The notes: generated by a model from the sequence alone, not told the origin. Positions 1 through 8,751 are shown, numbered from the stretch's first letter. The stretch: 64,000 nucleotides of DNA from Flavobacterium gelatinilyticum (GCF_027111295.1 NZ_CP114287.1:5704001-5768000), one strand, 5' to 3'. Numbers and translations: made by a program.

Positions 1-1
1 T

Positions 2-262
2 AAAGAACTCGAAAAGCAAAAACTCATTCGCTCAAAAAAAGACAAAATAGACGAGCGTAAAAGACTGCTTCAGCTCACGCCAAAAGGACAGGAATTAATT
101 TTGGAAATGAAACCCGTTTGGGAAATCATGAAAAGTGCCTTAACAGAAATCACAGACAATCAAAACAATTTACTTAAAGCTATTGAAGAAGCCGAAAGTA
201 AAATCCTGCATCAAAGTTTTTTACAGAGAGTTTTGCAATTGAAGAGTGAAGCGGAAAAATAA
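2..262 (+). CDS. MarR-family transcriptional regulator, C-terminal part
   Basis: The 5' end lies outside the window; 86 residues remain. The visible part has the wing of a MarR winged helix (basic strand, then DERKRLLQLTPKGQEL, matching the D-x-R..LT.kG signature) followed by the C-terminal dimerisation helices. MarR proteins are dimeric repressors that respond to phenolics, antibiotics or oxidants. The target cannot be told because the upstream neighbours are missing. A strong terminator hairpin follows about 95 bp downstream, so it is the last gene of its transcript. Confidence 0.8.
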   Translation, partial: KELEKQKLIRSKKDKIDERKRLLQLTPKGQELILEMKPVWEIMKSALTEITDNQNNLLKAIEEAESKILHQSFLQRVLQLKSEAEK

Positions 263-357
263 AAAATAGATAGTATAAAAATTCAAGAAAAATCATAGAA
301 AGAATTGAATGTTATTCTAACTAAGATAAATTCTTTTATCTTAAAAAAGGAAAAACA

Positions 358-384
358 AAAAGCGATCTGATTAAGATCGCTTTT
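358..384 (+). terminator. Intrinsic terminator after the MarR gene
   Basis: AGCGATCT / AGATCGCT stem with a five-base loop, A-rich before and a run of eight T after. The region 385-715 behind it holds no gene that I can see. Just before oxyR there are loosely repeated CTTAG/CAACT words of unknown meaning. Confidence 0.85.
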
Positions 385-715
385 TTTTATTACAACTGTT
401 TAATTTGTAAATGATATTCAGGAATGATAAACCCAACATGCTCCAAAAACTACTCCATTTGAATTTACCCCATTCCTAAACTTCATTTTATATATGTACG
501 ATAAACTTTACTTTATAGTTTTGAAAAATGGAAAAAAAAATCAAAATATTTTTATTTTACAAAACTGACTTCAAAACGAACCTGACAAAGTGCAGCGCAA
601 ACGAAACCGCAGTCAAGTCATTCATGAAATTAACTCCGAAAAAAGTTTAAGAAAAAACAAGAATAAAAAAACGCAGTATCTTAGTACCTTAGCAACTCAG
701 TAACTTGAAAAAAAA

Positions 716-1687
716 ATGACCATCCAGCAGTTAAAATACATTGTCGCTCTCGACGAAGAACGTCATTTTGCAAGAGCAGCCGAAGTTTGTATGGTAACAC
801 AGCCCGGACTTACGATACAGTTAAAAAATCTTGAAGAAGAAATTGGAATCAAGATTTTTGACCGAAACAAAGTACCGCTTACGCCTACAGTTTTAGGAAT
901 AGAAATTATTGCTAAAGCCAGAAAGATTCTTCGCGAAGCAGATGAAATCCGTGACTTTGTAGTGAACCAGAAAAATCTGCTGGAAGGAGAGCTGAAACTT
1001 GGAATTATCTCGACTTTATCGCCCTATCTCATTCCGCTTTTTATTCAGGCTATGAAAGAAGCCGCTCCAAAAGTACATTTCATTATCAAAGAATCCAATA
1101 CCGGACAATTGATGAAGGATCTCGAAACCGGAGCAATTGACGCTGCCATTATGGCAACACCCACCGGAAACTCCAATTTAATCGAACATCCTATTTTTAA
1201 GGAACCTTTTGTAGCTTATTTAAATCAGACGCATCCTATGGCTGATGACGAATTTTACGAAATGCAGCCCGGTGATAAAACCGAATTATTGCTGCTTCAT
1301 AACGAATTCTGTTACAATGCACAGCTGCTCGACATCTGCGGACTAAAAACATCCGACAAAATAAAAGAACAATTTACCTACGATATCAGTTCTATAGAAA
1401 CCTTGAAAAATCTCGTTCGCGCCCATTTAGGATTTGCAATTATACCGCAGCTTTCTATTTTAAACGAAGCTCCATCGGGACTTTTTAAACCCTTCAAAGA
1501 ACCAATTCCGGTAAGAGAAATCAGCCTCGTAGTTTCAGATTCATTTTCGAAGAAATTACTTCTCGAAAAAATGAACGAAGCCATCTGGAACTGCCTTCCC
1601 GAATCCCTCAAAAAAGATTTCACATATAAAAAAATACGATGGAATGATTCACCGTATTTTATTGAGAAGGTCAGCAAGTATTCTTAA
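716..1687 (+). CDS. oxyR: Hydrogen peroxide-sensing LysR-type activator OxyR
   Basis: LysR-family regulator of 323 residues. The N-terminal winged HTH (about 1-60) is followed by a periplasmic-binding-protein-like sensor domain (about 90-300). Two cysteines at positions 199 and 208 have the same numbers and nine-residue spacing as the peroxidatic disulfide pair of E. coli OxyR, so a peroxide-responsive disulfide switch is well supported. It converges with an OsmC-type peroxidase gene 41 bp away, which fits an oxidative-stress role. In many flavobacteria OxyR controls katA, dps and ahpCF; none of these lies in this window. No clear TAnnTTTG promoter was found in front of it. Confidence 0.92.
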   Translation: MTIQQLKYIVALDEERHFARAAEVCMVTQPGLTIQLKNLEEEIGIKIFDRNKVPLTPTVLGIEIIAKARKILREADEIRDFVVNQKNLLEGELKLGIISTLSPYLIPLFIQAMKEAAPKVHFIIKESNTGQLMKDLETGAIDAAIMATPTGNSNLIEHPIFKEPFVAYLNQTHPMADDEFYEMQPGDKTELLLLHNEFCYNAQLLDICGLKTSDKIKEQFTYDISSIETLKNLVRAHLGFAIIPQLSILNEAPSGLFKPFKEPIPVREISLVVSDSFSKKLLLEKMNEAIWNCLPESLKKDFTYKKIRWNDSPYFIEKVSKYS

Positions 1688-1728
1688 AATTCAATTTTTT
1701 AAATTTCAAGTCTGCGAAAAATTGTAAT

Positions 1729-2145
1729 TTAATTAAGCGTTACAGATAATGTAATCTCGGTATTCAACAGCTTCGAAATAGGACAAATTTCTTTTGCTTT
1801 TTGAGCTGCTTTCTGAAAATCTTCTTCTGAGATTCCAGGTACTTTTCCGGTAAGTTCTAACTGAATTAAAGTGATGGTTCCGTCTTCAAAAGTTACTTTA
1901 GCTGTTGTATCTAAATCTTCGGGAACGAAACCCGCTTCAGACAATAAAAAGCTTAACTGCATTGTAAAACAACCAGAATGTGCCGCGGCAATTAATTCTT
2001 CAGGATTAGTCCCAACGCCTTGTTCAAAACGCGTTTTAAAAGATAATTGAGCGTTATCTAAAGTTGTGCTTTGTGTACTGATGGTTCCTTTTCCTTCCAT
2101 TCCTGTACCTTTCCAGTTTGCGTTTGCTCTTCTTGTAAATTTCAT
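1729..2145 (-). CDS. OsmC-family peroxiredoxin (organic hydroperoxide reductase)
   Basis: 138 residues, the usual OsmC/Ohr length. The two catalytic cysteines are in SGCFTMQLS (about residue 59) and KEICPISK (about residue 120), and the EELIAAAHSGC helix is typical. OsmC proteins reduce organic hydroperoxides with dihydrolipoyl or thiol donors in the cytoplasm. The OsmC subgroup (rather than Ohr) is suggested by the ANANWKGTGMEGKGTIS start. It has its own strong promoter on the minus strand and converges with oxyR. Confidence 0.92.
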   Translation of the reverse strand: MKFTRRANANWKGTGMEGKGTISTQSTTLDNAQLSFKTRFEQGVGTNPEELIAAAHSGCFTMQLSFLLSEAGFVPEDLDTTAKVTFEDGTITLIQLELTGKVPGISEEDFQKAAQKAKEICPISKLLNTEITLSVTLN

Positions 2146-2206
2146 GATTTCTATTTTTTAAGATTAATTTTTAGATGATCAAATCATTTCTTTGATTTTG
2201 ATGAGA

Positions 2207-2237
2207 CAAAGTTATGGTGAAGGTGTTTATTAATCAA
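2207..2237 (-). promoter_or_regulatory. Bacteroidota-type promoter of the osmC gene
   Basis: On the minus strand, TTG (2235-2237), 20 bp spacer and TAACTTTG (2207-2214) match the TTG-N19-21-TAnnTTTG consensus. The rest of 2146-2515 holds nothing else recognisable apart from a short ATGAT-CAA-ATCAT palindrome in the osmC leader near 2174. Confidence 0.75.
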
Positions 2238-2515
2238 ATTAATAATTTTTAGTAGTTATTAAAAATATTTATAATCTCTGATTTATAAAAGCCTGATCAA
2301 ACTTTCTTGAATTGGTATTTTTTGTTCAGATACTTTATAATAGAAAGAAGAAAGAAGAGTATTTCCAGATTATTTGGTTTCAAGTTAGAATTTGAAACAA
2401 AGTAAGATATTGATTATGGGGTGAATATGTTATATGAAGTTTAATTTTATCTGAAACAATTTTATAAAAGACAGAGAGAATAAATTTTCAATGCATAACC
2501 TAAACATTTTTATTT

Positions 2516-4978
2516 ATGAAAAATACTTTTCTAATAGTTTCAGTTTGTTTGAGTACAGTTTTGTTCTCGTGCAAAAAAGATAAAAATACAGCGGACTTAA
2601 TTACAGAAACCGAAAAGACGGATACCGTAAATTCTAAATTAATTGCCGATAACGGCTGGCCTCGTGAAGCAGAACATAATGGTGCAAAACTCGTTTATTA
2701 TCAGCCTCAGATAGATGACTGGAAAGATTATAAAGAACTGACAGGCCGATTGGCTTTTTCGCTGACACCAAAAGACGGAAAACAGGTTTTGGGCGTGGCG
2801 TCTTTAAAAGCAGAAACTTTGGTAGATAAAGACAACCGAAGCGCTTTTATTAAAAAGATTGAGGTAACCGATGTGCGATTTCCTGCTCTGGACGAAAAGA
2901 AAGTGCCTGAAATGGAAAAGCTTTTTAAGGAAACACTGCCTCAAAGCGGTGATCCAATTTCGGTAGATCGTATTCTTGCCGATTTAAGCCAGACCAAAAG
3001 CCCGCCAAAAGGAATTACAGCCAAAAATGATCCTCCAGCCATTTTTTACAGCACCAATCCGGCAATTTTGCTTATCGTTCAGGGAGAACCTGTTTTGGTA
3101 CCTGTAGAAAAAACAGATATACAATATGTCGTAAATACAAACTGGGATTTGTTTTTTGATAAAACAACAAACGATTATTACCTGCTGGCAGAGAATGTCT
3201 GGCTGACTTCAAAACAAGTAAACGGAAAATGGATCAAAACCGCCAAACTTCCTTCGGGAATAATTAACCTTCCTGCAGGTGAGAATTTTGATGAAGTCAA
3301 AAAAATGATTCCGCCTCCTTCAACAGGAAATGCTCCAGAAGTTTTCTACAGCAATAAACCAGCCGAATTAATCGCAGTAAACGGAAGTCCGAAATTCATT
3401 AAAATAGACGGCACCAAACTGATGTACATTGACAATACCGAAAATGATGTTTTTGCCAATGAAGCCGATGGTCAGTATTATGTACTATTATCCGGAAGAT
3501 GGTTTAAATCGAAAGAATTAACCGGACCGTGGTCGTATGCCGGAAATAGCCTTCCTGCTGATTTTGCTAAAATTCCTAAAGATTCCCCGCGCGGAAATGT
3601 ATTAGCATCTGTACCCGGAACACAAGAGGCTAATGATGCCGTAATGCTGTCGCAGGTTCCTACAACGGCTATTTTAAAGAAATCCGATGCCGAAGCAAAA
3701 GTAAAAGTGGCTTATGATGGCGGAACACCTCAGTTTAAACCAATCGAAGGCACAAAAATGCAATATGCAAGCAACACTCAGGAAAAGATCATTAAAGTAG
3801 GCGATTTGTATTATTTATGTTTTCAGGCCGTTTGGTTTATGTCGACAAGCCCTAACGGACCCTGGAAAACAGCCGATTCTGTTCCGAAAGAAATTTATAC
3901 CATTCCGCCAAGTTCTCCCGTATACAATGTGACGTATGTAACACAAACCACAACCGATACTACTGTAGAAAGCAGTTCTACTGCCGGTTATTTGGGTGCT
4001 TTTATTATTGGCGCTACAGTAGGTGCTATCCTGACTTACGGTACAGGATGGTATTATCCGCCTTATGTGTATTATGGCGGAATGTATCCAATCTACCGTC
4101 CGTGGCCGTATGCGTATGGAGGTGGAGCAGTTTACAATCCGTGGACAGGCGGTTATGCAGCCGGAAGACGCGTTTACGGACCTTACGGCGCAGCAGGAAC
4201 TTCGGCCTGGTACAATCCGGCAATAGGAAGATACGGGCGTTCTGCAAGTGTACAGGGATGGTACGGCGGGCGTACCGCAGCGAGTACTTATAATCCGTGG
4301 ACAGGAAATTATGCGAGAACCAATCAGGGACATAATGCGTATGCACAATGGGGACATTCTGCTGCTACAAATGGGCATCAATGGGCAGAAACCGGACACA
4401 TCACAACCCGACGCGGTACAGCAATTGGTTATGAAACCTCGGGCGGAAAAGAAGGTGTAATTACACATCATCGTGGCGGCGGAACGACAATTCATACCAA
4501 CAACAACGTATACGCAGGTCATGACGGACATGTCTATAAAAGAGATGCTAACGGAAACTGGAGTCATTACAACAACGGAAACGGAGGCTGGACGCAGGCA
4601 GGAACTTTAGGTTCTGCTAAAAAATCCGGAGACGGCATTCAGAACAGAGCCAATCAGGGACTTGGTGCAAATGGAGCAGGAGAGAGGGTTCAGCGTGATA
4701 ATCTGCCAAAAAACAATCAAAACCTGGGAGGCGAAACCCGATTAGGCGACAGAACTCAGGGAAATAATTTAAACAGACCGGAACAAACCCTCGGCCAGCC
4801 AAATAAACCTCTTGGAGAAGCCGGTCGTACAGATATTACAAACGATCTCAACCGCTCCGCTTTTTCAAGAGACCGCGGCGAAACACAAACCCGAAATTTT
4901 CAAAACTTCCAAAGAGACGGCAGCCGTTTAGGCGGCGGCAGTTTTAGAGGCGGCGGCGGATTTAGAGGCAGAAGATAA
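2516..4978 (+). CDS. Large surface/periplasmic lipoprotein with three repeated domains
   Basis: 820 residues. A lipoprotein signal ends at FSC (Cys 19). There are then three related modules of about 100 residues (starting near 175, 275 and 390), each with a P-x-(I/V)FYS-x-(N/K)PA or equivalent start, a GTK(L/M)xY-type strand and a YY-LL...W(F/L)-S...G(P/K)W ending. Next comes a hydrophobic glycine-rich stretch (about 490-520, GAFIIGATVGAILTYG) and a long Gly/Tyr/Asn-rich tail ending in RGGGGFRGRR. Database entries of this type are often called carbohydrate-binding family V/XII, with no known biochemical role. The stretch around residues 500-520 could be a membrane-inserting segment. Monocistronic, with a terminator at 5006-5048. 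Function unknown. Confidence 0.75.
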   Translation: MKNTFLIVSVCLSTVLFSCKKDKNTADLITETEKTDTVNSKLIADNGWPREAEHNGAKLVYYQPQIDDWKDYKELTGRLAFSLTPKDGKQVLGVASLKAETLVDKDNRSAFIKKIEVTDVRFPALDEKKVPEMEKLFKETLPQSGDPISVDRILADLSQTKSPPKGITAKNDPPAIFYSTNPAILLIVQGEPVLVPVEKTDIQYVVNTNWDLFFDKTTNDYYLLAENVWLTSKQVNGKWIKTAKLPSGIINLPAGENFDEVKKMIPPPSTGNAPEVFYSNKPAELIAVNGSPKFIKIDGTKLMYIDNTENDVFANEADGQYYVLLSGRWFKSKELTGPWSYAGNSLPADFAKIPKDSPRGNVLASVPGTQEANDAVMLSQVPTTAILKKSDAEAKVKVAYDGGTPQFKPIEGTKMQYASNTQEKIIKVGDLYYLCFQAVWFMSTSPNGPWKTADSVPKEIYTIPPSSPVYNVTYVTQTTTDTTVESSSTAGYLGAFIIGATVGAILTYGTGWYYPPYVYYGGMYPIYRPWPYAYGGGAVYNPWTGGYAAGRRVYGPYGAAGTSAWYNPAIGRYGRSASVQGWYGGRTAASTYNPWTGNYARTNQGHNAYAQWGHSAATNGHQWAETGHITTRRGTAIGYETSGGKEGVITHHRGGGTTIHTNNNVYAGHDGHVYKRDANGNWSHYNNGNGGWTQAGTLGSAKKSGDGIQNRANQGLGANGAGERVQRDNLPKNNQNLGGETRLGDRTQGNNLNRPEQTLGQPNKPLGEAGRTDITNDLNRSAFSRDRGETQTRNFQNFQRDGSRLGGGSFRGGGGFRGRR

Positions 4979-5005
4979 ATAAAATTACAAGGTTAGTTAT
5001 AATTG

Positions 5006-5048
5006 AAAAATCGGGGATGGCAGTAAGGGGCCGGACCTGATTTTTTTT
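5006..5048 (+). terminator. Probable terminator after the large lipoprotein gene
   Basis: AATCGGG pairs with CCTGATT (one G-U pair), with GC-rich bases inside the loop and eight T after the stem. Confidence 0.55.
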
Positions 5049-5109
5049 GCTGATTAAGTTCTGATTCTCAATTTGAAAACTTCCCTGGCACTATCATTTA
5101 AACAAAAAA

Positions 5110-5140
5110 TTGATTTATCTGTCTGTCTGTTGTATTTTTG
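5110..5140 (+). promoter_or_regulatory. Promoter abutting the trmH-family start codon
   Basis: TTG (5110-5112), 20 bp spacer, TATTTTTG (5133-5140), a full consensus match. The preferred start codon begins only 5 bp further on, at 5146, so the mRNA would be leaderless or nearly so. Confidence 0.7.
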
Positions 5141-5145
5141 CCTTT

Positions 5146-5604
5146 ATGAATGACAACTTTATAAATGAATACTTTGGCATAGGGATCTACAATGGTAAAA
5201 CACCTGAAAATTTAGGCGTTTTGTGGCGATCAGCTCAAAATTTAGGCGCAACCTATATATTTACGATAGGCAATAGATATGCTAAACAAGCCTGTGACAC
5301 CCATAATGCCGTTAAAGCAATTCCGTATTTTCACTATGATACTTTCGAAGCTTTTTTCGAAAATCTGCCTAAAGGAGCGCGATTAGTTGGTGTTGAATTA
5401 CATGATAAGGCTTTAGACTTAGAAACCTTCGAACACCCGCGACGCTGCGTTTATTTATTAGGGGCAGAAGACCACGGTCTACCTAAAAGAGCAATGGAAA
5501 AATGCCATCATTTAGTTAAATTCAAATCTGAAAAAAGCTTAAATGTCGCTGTAGCAGGAACAATTGTAATGTACGACAGAAACCTGCCTAAACCCCGATC
5601 TTAA
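5146..5604 (+). CDS. SpoU/TrmH-family RNA 2'-O-methyltransferase
   Basis: 152 residues from the chosen start. It shows the SPOUT knot motifs: NLGVLWRSAQNLGA (motif 1), YLLGAEDHGLP (motif 2) and SLNVAVAGTIVMYDR (motif 3), which make the SAM-binding trefoil knot. It methylates a ribose 2'-OH in tRNA or rRNA; the exact target cannot be read from sequence. The open frame runs upstream to 5110, but that extension would cover the promoter and encodes an unrelated hydrophobic stretch, so ATG 5146 is preferred. Short for the family (no N-terminal substrate-binding domain), similar to TrmL-sized enzymes. Confidence 0.85.
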   Translation: MNDNFINEYFGIGIYNGKTPENLGVLWRSAQNLGATYIFTIGNRYAKQACDTHNAVKAIPYFHYDTFEAFFENLPKGARLVGVELHDKALDLETFEHPRRCVYLLGAEDHGLPKRAMEKCHHLVKFKSEKSLNVAVAGTIVMYDRNLPKPRS

Positions 5605-5667
5605 AAAAAACTGCTGAAAATTATTTTTGATGGCGTAAAGTTTGAAAAAAAAGCTTTGCCACGCTAC

Positions 5668-5792
5668 GTAAATGTCTGTGACTTTGAGCTTTTAACATAA
5701 ATATTAAAAAGAAATAATGTGAGAAAGTCGGAGACTTTCGAGAGATTTTGTATTTATAAGAATTTAAAATACGCAAAGTCAGAGACGTTTGC
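5668..5792. repeat. Palindromic intergenic repeat element (MITE-like)
   Basis: Two 19-bp arms (5668-5686 and 5774-5792) form an imperfect inverted repeat around GTCTSTGACTTTG. Between them sits a perfect small hairpin GAAAGTC-GGA-GACTTTC (5723-5739). A partial copy of the right arm (GCAAAGTCAGAGA...) recurs at 38342-38362, so it is a dispersed element. It fills the gap 5605-5835, which has no gene. Confidence 0.6.
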
Positions 5793-5835
5793 ATAGTGTC
5801 GCTTTAGAAAATCTTCTGGGGGTATACAGTTATTA

Positions 5836-6462
5836 TTACTCTTTGGTGATATGAAATGTGGCTCTAGAAGAAACGTAGTTCGTTTCACTTAATGTAATTT
5901 TCAATTTACCGAATTTGTATGATGTTCCAACATTTACATCTTTAAAAATTTGATTGACCTTTTCGCCGGCATTTAATGTAAAGTTGCATAAGCCTTCTAC
6001 AGAAATTTCATTCACACCAATCATTAAATTCTCAGCATCATTAATATATGTTTTTCCTTTGTATATTTCTGCATCTATAAAAGAAAGAGCTTTTTTCGAA
6101 ATTATAACTTTTGGCTGATTAATTGGTCCTTTTTGCTTTAAAGAAAGACTATCTAATTTATTCTTTTGATTTGCAATTTCTTCATATCTAGTCTTATAAA
6201 AAAGTGCAGGATCTTTTGTAGTAAAGTTCCATTCTTCAAATTCCTTTAATATTATTTCGAGTTTGTCGTTTTCTTTTTCTAAGAATTCAATTCTTGCTTT
6301 ATGCTGTTCACTTTCTGTTCTGGAAGATTCAACTTGAGCTTTGTAAAAGTCGATTTTTTGTTCTTCAAAAGTGAATTTATAAAATGCCCACGTTGCTCCA
6401 GCAACTAGAAATGTATAAAGAAGTACAGATTTTGTTTGATTATTCTCGAACCAATCCCCCAT
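5836..6462 (-). CDS. Membrane-anchored coiled-coil protein, unknown function
   Basis: 208 residues. One N-terminal transmembrane segment (about 13-29, SVLLYTFLVAGATWAFY), then a charged coiled coil (about 33-80), then a beta-rich C-terminal domain (about 115-208). I do not recognise a family. It lies downstream of the DUF488/dual-OB operon on the same strand, 160 bp from the last gene, so co-transcription is possible but not shown. Codon use is AT-rich, like that cluster and unlike the flanking core genes. A role as a membrane effector or sensor for the cluster would be speculation. Confidence 0.65.
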   Translation of the reverse strand: MGDWFENNQTKSVLLYTFLVAGATWAFYKFTFEEQKIDFYKAQVESSRTESEQHKARIEFLEKENDKLEIILKEFEEWNFTTKDPALFYKTRYEEIANQKNKLDSLSLKQKGPINQPKVIISKKALSFIDAEIYKGKTYINDAENLMIGVNEISVEGLCNFTLNAGEKVNQIFKDVNVGTSYKFGKLKITLSETNYVSSRATFHITKE

Positions 6463-6622
6463 ATTTTCTATATTATTGCAAATTGTTAATTTGTTTTTCT
6501 GACTATAAATTTCTCCAATCCACCTAAATCATATGAACTTTATCAAAAGAAAATTGAATTTACTTTTGTTTAGTGTAATAAAATAAACTTACTTAAAATT
6601 TGAGGAGTGAGAGAACTACTCA

Positions 6623-7228
6623 TTAATACCATCCGGAAAGTTGTAAATAACATCGAGGCTCTGTATTTTGATCTTTGCTCCACCATTTTGCCAAAGATAA
6701 TCTTATTAATGTGCCAGCAGGAATAGTATGAATCGCGGGTACTTCTCCTTTGTAGGGCATTTTTTTATTTCTTTTTAGAATATTATTATAATTGTAAGTA
6801 TAACAAGGTTTTCCAAAATTTTCACTTAAGATTAGATCTTTGTCGGTTTGCCAAAAACCAACACTATTAATTGGGAGATCATTTGGATCATTTAAGAAAC
6901 CACTCCCGTTATTCCATTTTAATTTTGAATCATAAACATCATTTAGATCGCCTTTCCAGATTCTGCAATTATCTATAATGTATTGATTAGGGTTTACTGT
7001 GTCAATGTGATTTTTTAAAATGACTTTAACATCTTCTATATGTGGAGGTGTTCCTGGAGTTGATTTATATTCAATATCCCAAATTTGACCAACTTTGAAA
7101 GGAGTATTAGATGGTTGATATCCTCCATTTAAATCCATTAAACGCAAATACTTATTTGTATCAATTTCAATTCCTCCAATACAAAAATATTCTCCCCATT
7201 TTGTTTTTGCCACTATCAGTACATTCAT
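6623..7228 (-). CDS. Dual OB-fold (DuOB-like) domain protein
   Basis: 201 residues. The start (MNVLIVAKTKWGEYFCIGGIEIDTNK) and the FKVGQIWDIEY segment resemble the dual-OB-containing domain family, in which a CIAGI(D/E)..-W.R-like strand opens the first OB fold. OB folds usually bind nucleic acids. It begins 3 bp after the stop of the upstream DUF488 gene and is clearly in one operon with it. The family call rests on my reading of the N-terminal pattern and needs a profile search. A nucleic-acid-sensing role beside two DUF488 proteins is inference. Confidence 0.6.
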   Translation of the reverse strand: MNVLIVAKTKWGEYFCIGGIEIDTNKYLRLMDLNGGYQPSNTPFKVGQIWDIEYKSTPGTPPHIEDVKVILKNHIDTVNPNQYIIDNCRIWKGDLNDVYDSKLKWNNGSGFLNDPNDLPINSVGFWQTDKDLILSENFGKPCYTYNYNNILKRNKKMPYKGEVPAIHTIPAGTLIRLSLAKWWSKDQNTEPRCYLQLSGWY

Positions 7229-7231
7229 AAA

Positions 7232-7711
7232 TTATAAATGATTAATAATTAAATTAAATACGTTCTTTATTTTTTCGGTAATTAAAGATCTATGACATGC
7301 CTTTGAGTTTTCTTCTACACAGAAAAAAACTATTTTTGAAGAATTGTGTTTTTGAAGATTATCTATGAAATATTGAAAGTCAAACTTATCTAGTATTAGA
7401 TTTCGGTATGAATTTTTGAAAGAATTATCAAGTTCCTCACGACTTTGTTTTAGCTCATTTTTTTTTAGATCAGCTTTTTTCTGTAATTCTCGTACTTCAT
7501 TCGATGGGGCTAAATCTAATTGATGAATATATTTTATATTTAATAAGGATAATTTTTGTTGTAATTTTTTACTATTAACGAATGAATATTTTGAACCTCT
7601 AACACCTCTTCTCTGTCTTACATCAATAAAAGTATCAATTTTATTATTAATAAGTTTTTTAAAGAAATCATCTTCAGTTGAATTGTAAACGCCAATAGTA
7701 TAAACTTTCAT
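7232..7711 (-). CDS. DUF488 family protein (second, divergent copy)
   Basis: 159 residues with the DUF488 landmarks: YTIGVY at the N terminus, FIDVRQRRGVRGSKY (the DVR motif) and FFCVEENSKACHRSLI (the C-x-E...CHR motif) near the C terminus. A basic, Lys/Glu-rich helix (about 88-105) is inserted in the middle. The biochemical activity of DUF488 is not established; the conserved Asp/Arg and Cys-His-Arg residues look like an active site. Lies 5 bp after another DUF488 gene and 3 bp before the DuOB-like gene. Confidence 0.85.
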   Translation of the reverse strand: MKVYTIGVYNSTEDDFFKKLINNKIDTFIDVRQRRGVRGSKYSFVNSKKLQQKLSLLNIKYIHQLDLAPSNEVRELQKKADLKKNELKQSREELDNSFKNSYRNLILDKFDFQYFIDNLQKHNSSKIVFFCVEENSKACHRSLITEKIKNVFNLIINHL

Positions 7712-7716
7712 AATGT

Positions 7717-8262
7717 TTAATATTTTTTTCTTGATGTTAAATTTTCATCCCCAAATAAATTAGTTAAATTTTTACCCTGTAAGAATTCGTTCATTACTTT
7801 TGCCTGATCTTTCATTACATTCGAATCAATAATATGATTAACAGAAATATTGTATTTTAGTAATTCTTGACCTATCAATTTACTTCTGTGACAAGTTTCA
7901 GGTTTAGCTTCACTACACATTAATGCTATTATCATTTTTTCATGATTTGCTTCTACAATTGTATTTATTCCTGTTTTGAAAAAATCTTTTTCTTTTACTT
8001 TTTCGTAATCTACTTTTCCTTTTACATAGCAACTAATATCATTAGGAAGTCCCCCTAGAAAATCGCCTGCATATATATATGTTACACCATTTTGCATAAG
8101 TTCCGCTTCTAATACCTCTTTGTTAAAATGGGGATTAAACTTAGAATATGGCTTCGATCTGACGTCAAATAAAAACTCTATTTTATAGGCGTGTAATTCT
8201 TCAATGAATTTTTCTAAAGTCTTGTTTCCATGTCCAATAGAATATATTGTACTCTGGTTCAT
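7717..8262 (-). CDS. DUF488 family protein (first gene of the cluster)
   Basis: 181 residues from the chosen start. Motifs: IYSIGHGN at the N terminus, FLFDVRSKPYSKFNPHF (DVR-x-P-x-S) and ALMCSEAKPETCHRSKLI (C-x-E...CHR), all standard for DUF488. An upstream in-frame ATG at 8340 would add 26 residues with no family similarity and would place a good promoter (TATATTTG, 8288-8295 minus strand) inside the gene, so 8262 is preferred. It heads a tight operon with the second DUF488 gene and the DuOB-like gene. Confidence 0.88.
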   Translation of the reverse strand: MNQSTIYSIGHGNKTLEKFIEELHAYKIEFLFDVRSKPYSKFNPHFNKEVLEAELMQNGVTYIYAGDFLGGLPNDISCYVKGKVDYEKVKEKDFFKTGINTIVEANHEKMIIALMCSEAKPETCHRSKLIGQELLKYNISVNHIIDSNVMKDQAKVMNEFLQGKNLTNLFGDENLTSRKKY

Positions 8263-8287
8263 ATTTTTTTGATTAAATTGAGTATCA

Positions 8288-8318
8288 CAAATATAAAAAC
8301 CATTATTGTGATGTTCAG
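8288..8318 (-). promoter_or_regulatory. Promoter of the DUF488/DuOB operon
   Basis: Minus-strand TATATTTG (8288-8295) with CTG (one mismatch to TTG) 20 bp upstream. It supports the downstream ATG at 8262. The remaining gap to 8751 holds no gene, only AT-rich sequence. Confidence 0.55.
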
Positions 8319-8751
8319 TTAAATTAATCTTTAATTTCAATTCATAATTGCTTACGTTTTTATTTAAAGAGCAAATGTTATTATTTAAAATGCAACTACA
8401 TTATGGGAAACCGTAATTAACTAAAAAAATCCTAACAATTTTAATAATAATTCGAAACCAGAAAAAGAGTATTTCTACGGTATTTTCTCAAACCCCAATA
8501 AAAAAACAAAACCCCTTAAATCTTTTCCAAGACCTAAGAGTTTTTTTTAAATTTTAAAGCAAAAAGAATTTACTCAGGGTTTCGTTAGAGTTTTTAATAG
8601 CCCTATTATAAATTCCTTTGCGCTCTTTGCGGTAAAATAAAGTAAAATAAACGTGATCTTTTCGGTAAAATAGACATAAGCCTTGCGGTTAAATAAACAT
8701 GAACGCTTAAAAATTTATAACTTTACAAAACTCTCTTCAAACAATTTTATA

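Noticed and set aside
676..706. Repeated CTTAG/CAACT words before oxyR as a regulatory array or tRNA fragment
   Set aside because: No cloverleaf, no clear period; similar wording is common in AT-rich flavobacterial spacers.
2174..2186. ATGAT-CAA-ATCAT palindrome in the osmC leader as a fourth Crp/Fnr-type box
   Set aside because: Spacing and half-sites differ from the three exact TATGATT-NN-AATCATA boxes, and it lies downstream of the promoter.
3815..4567. Long antisense open frames opposite the Gly/Tyr-rich end of the large lipoprotein gene
   Set aside because: Low-complexity composition (Cys/Ile/Arg-rich) and full overlap with a well-supported gene; a by-product of the repetitive codons.
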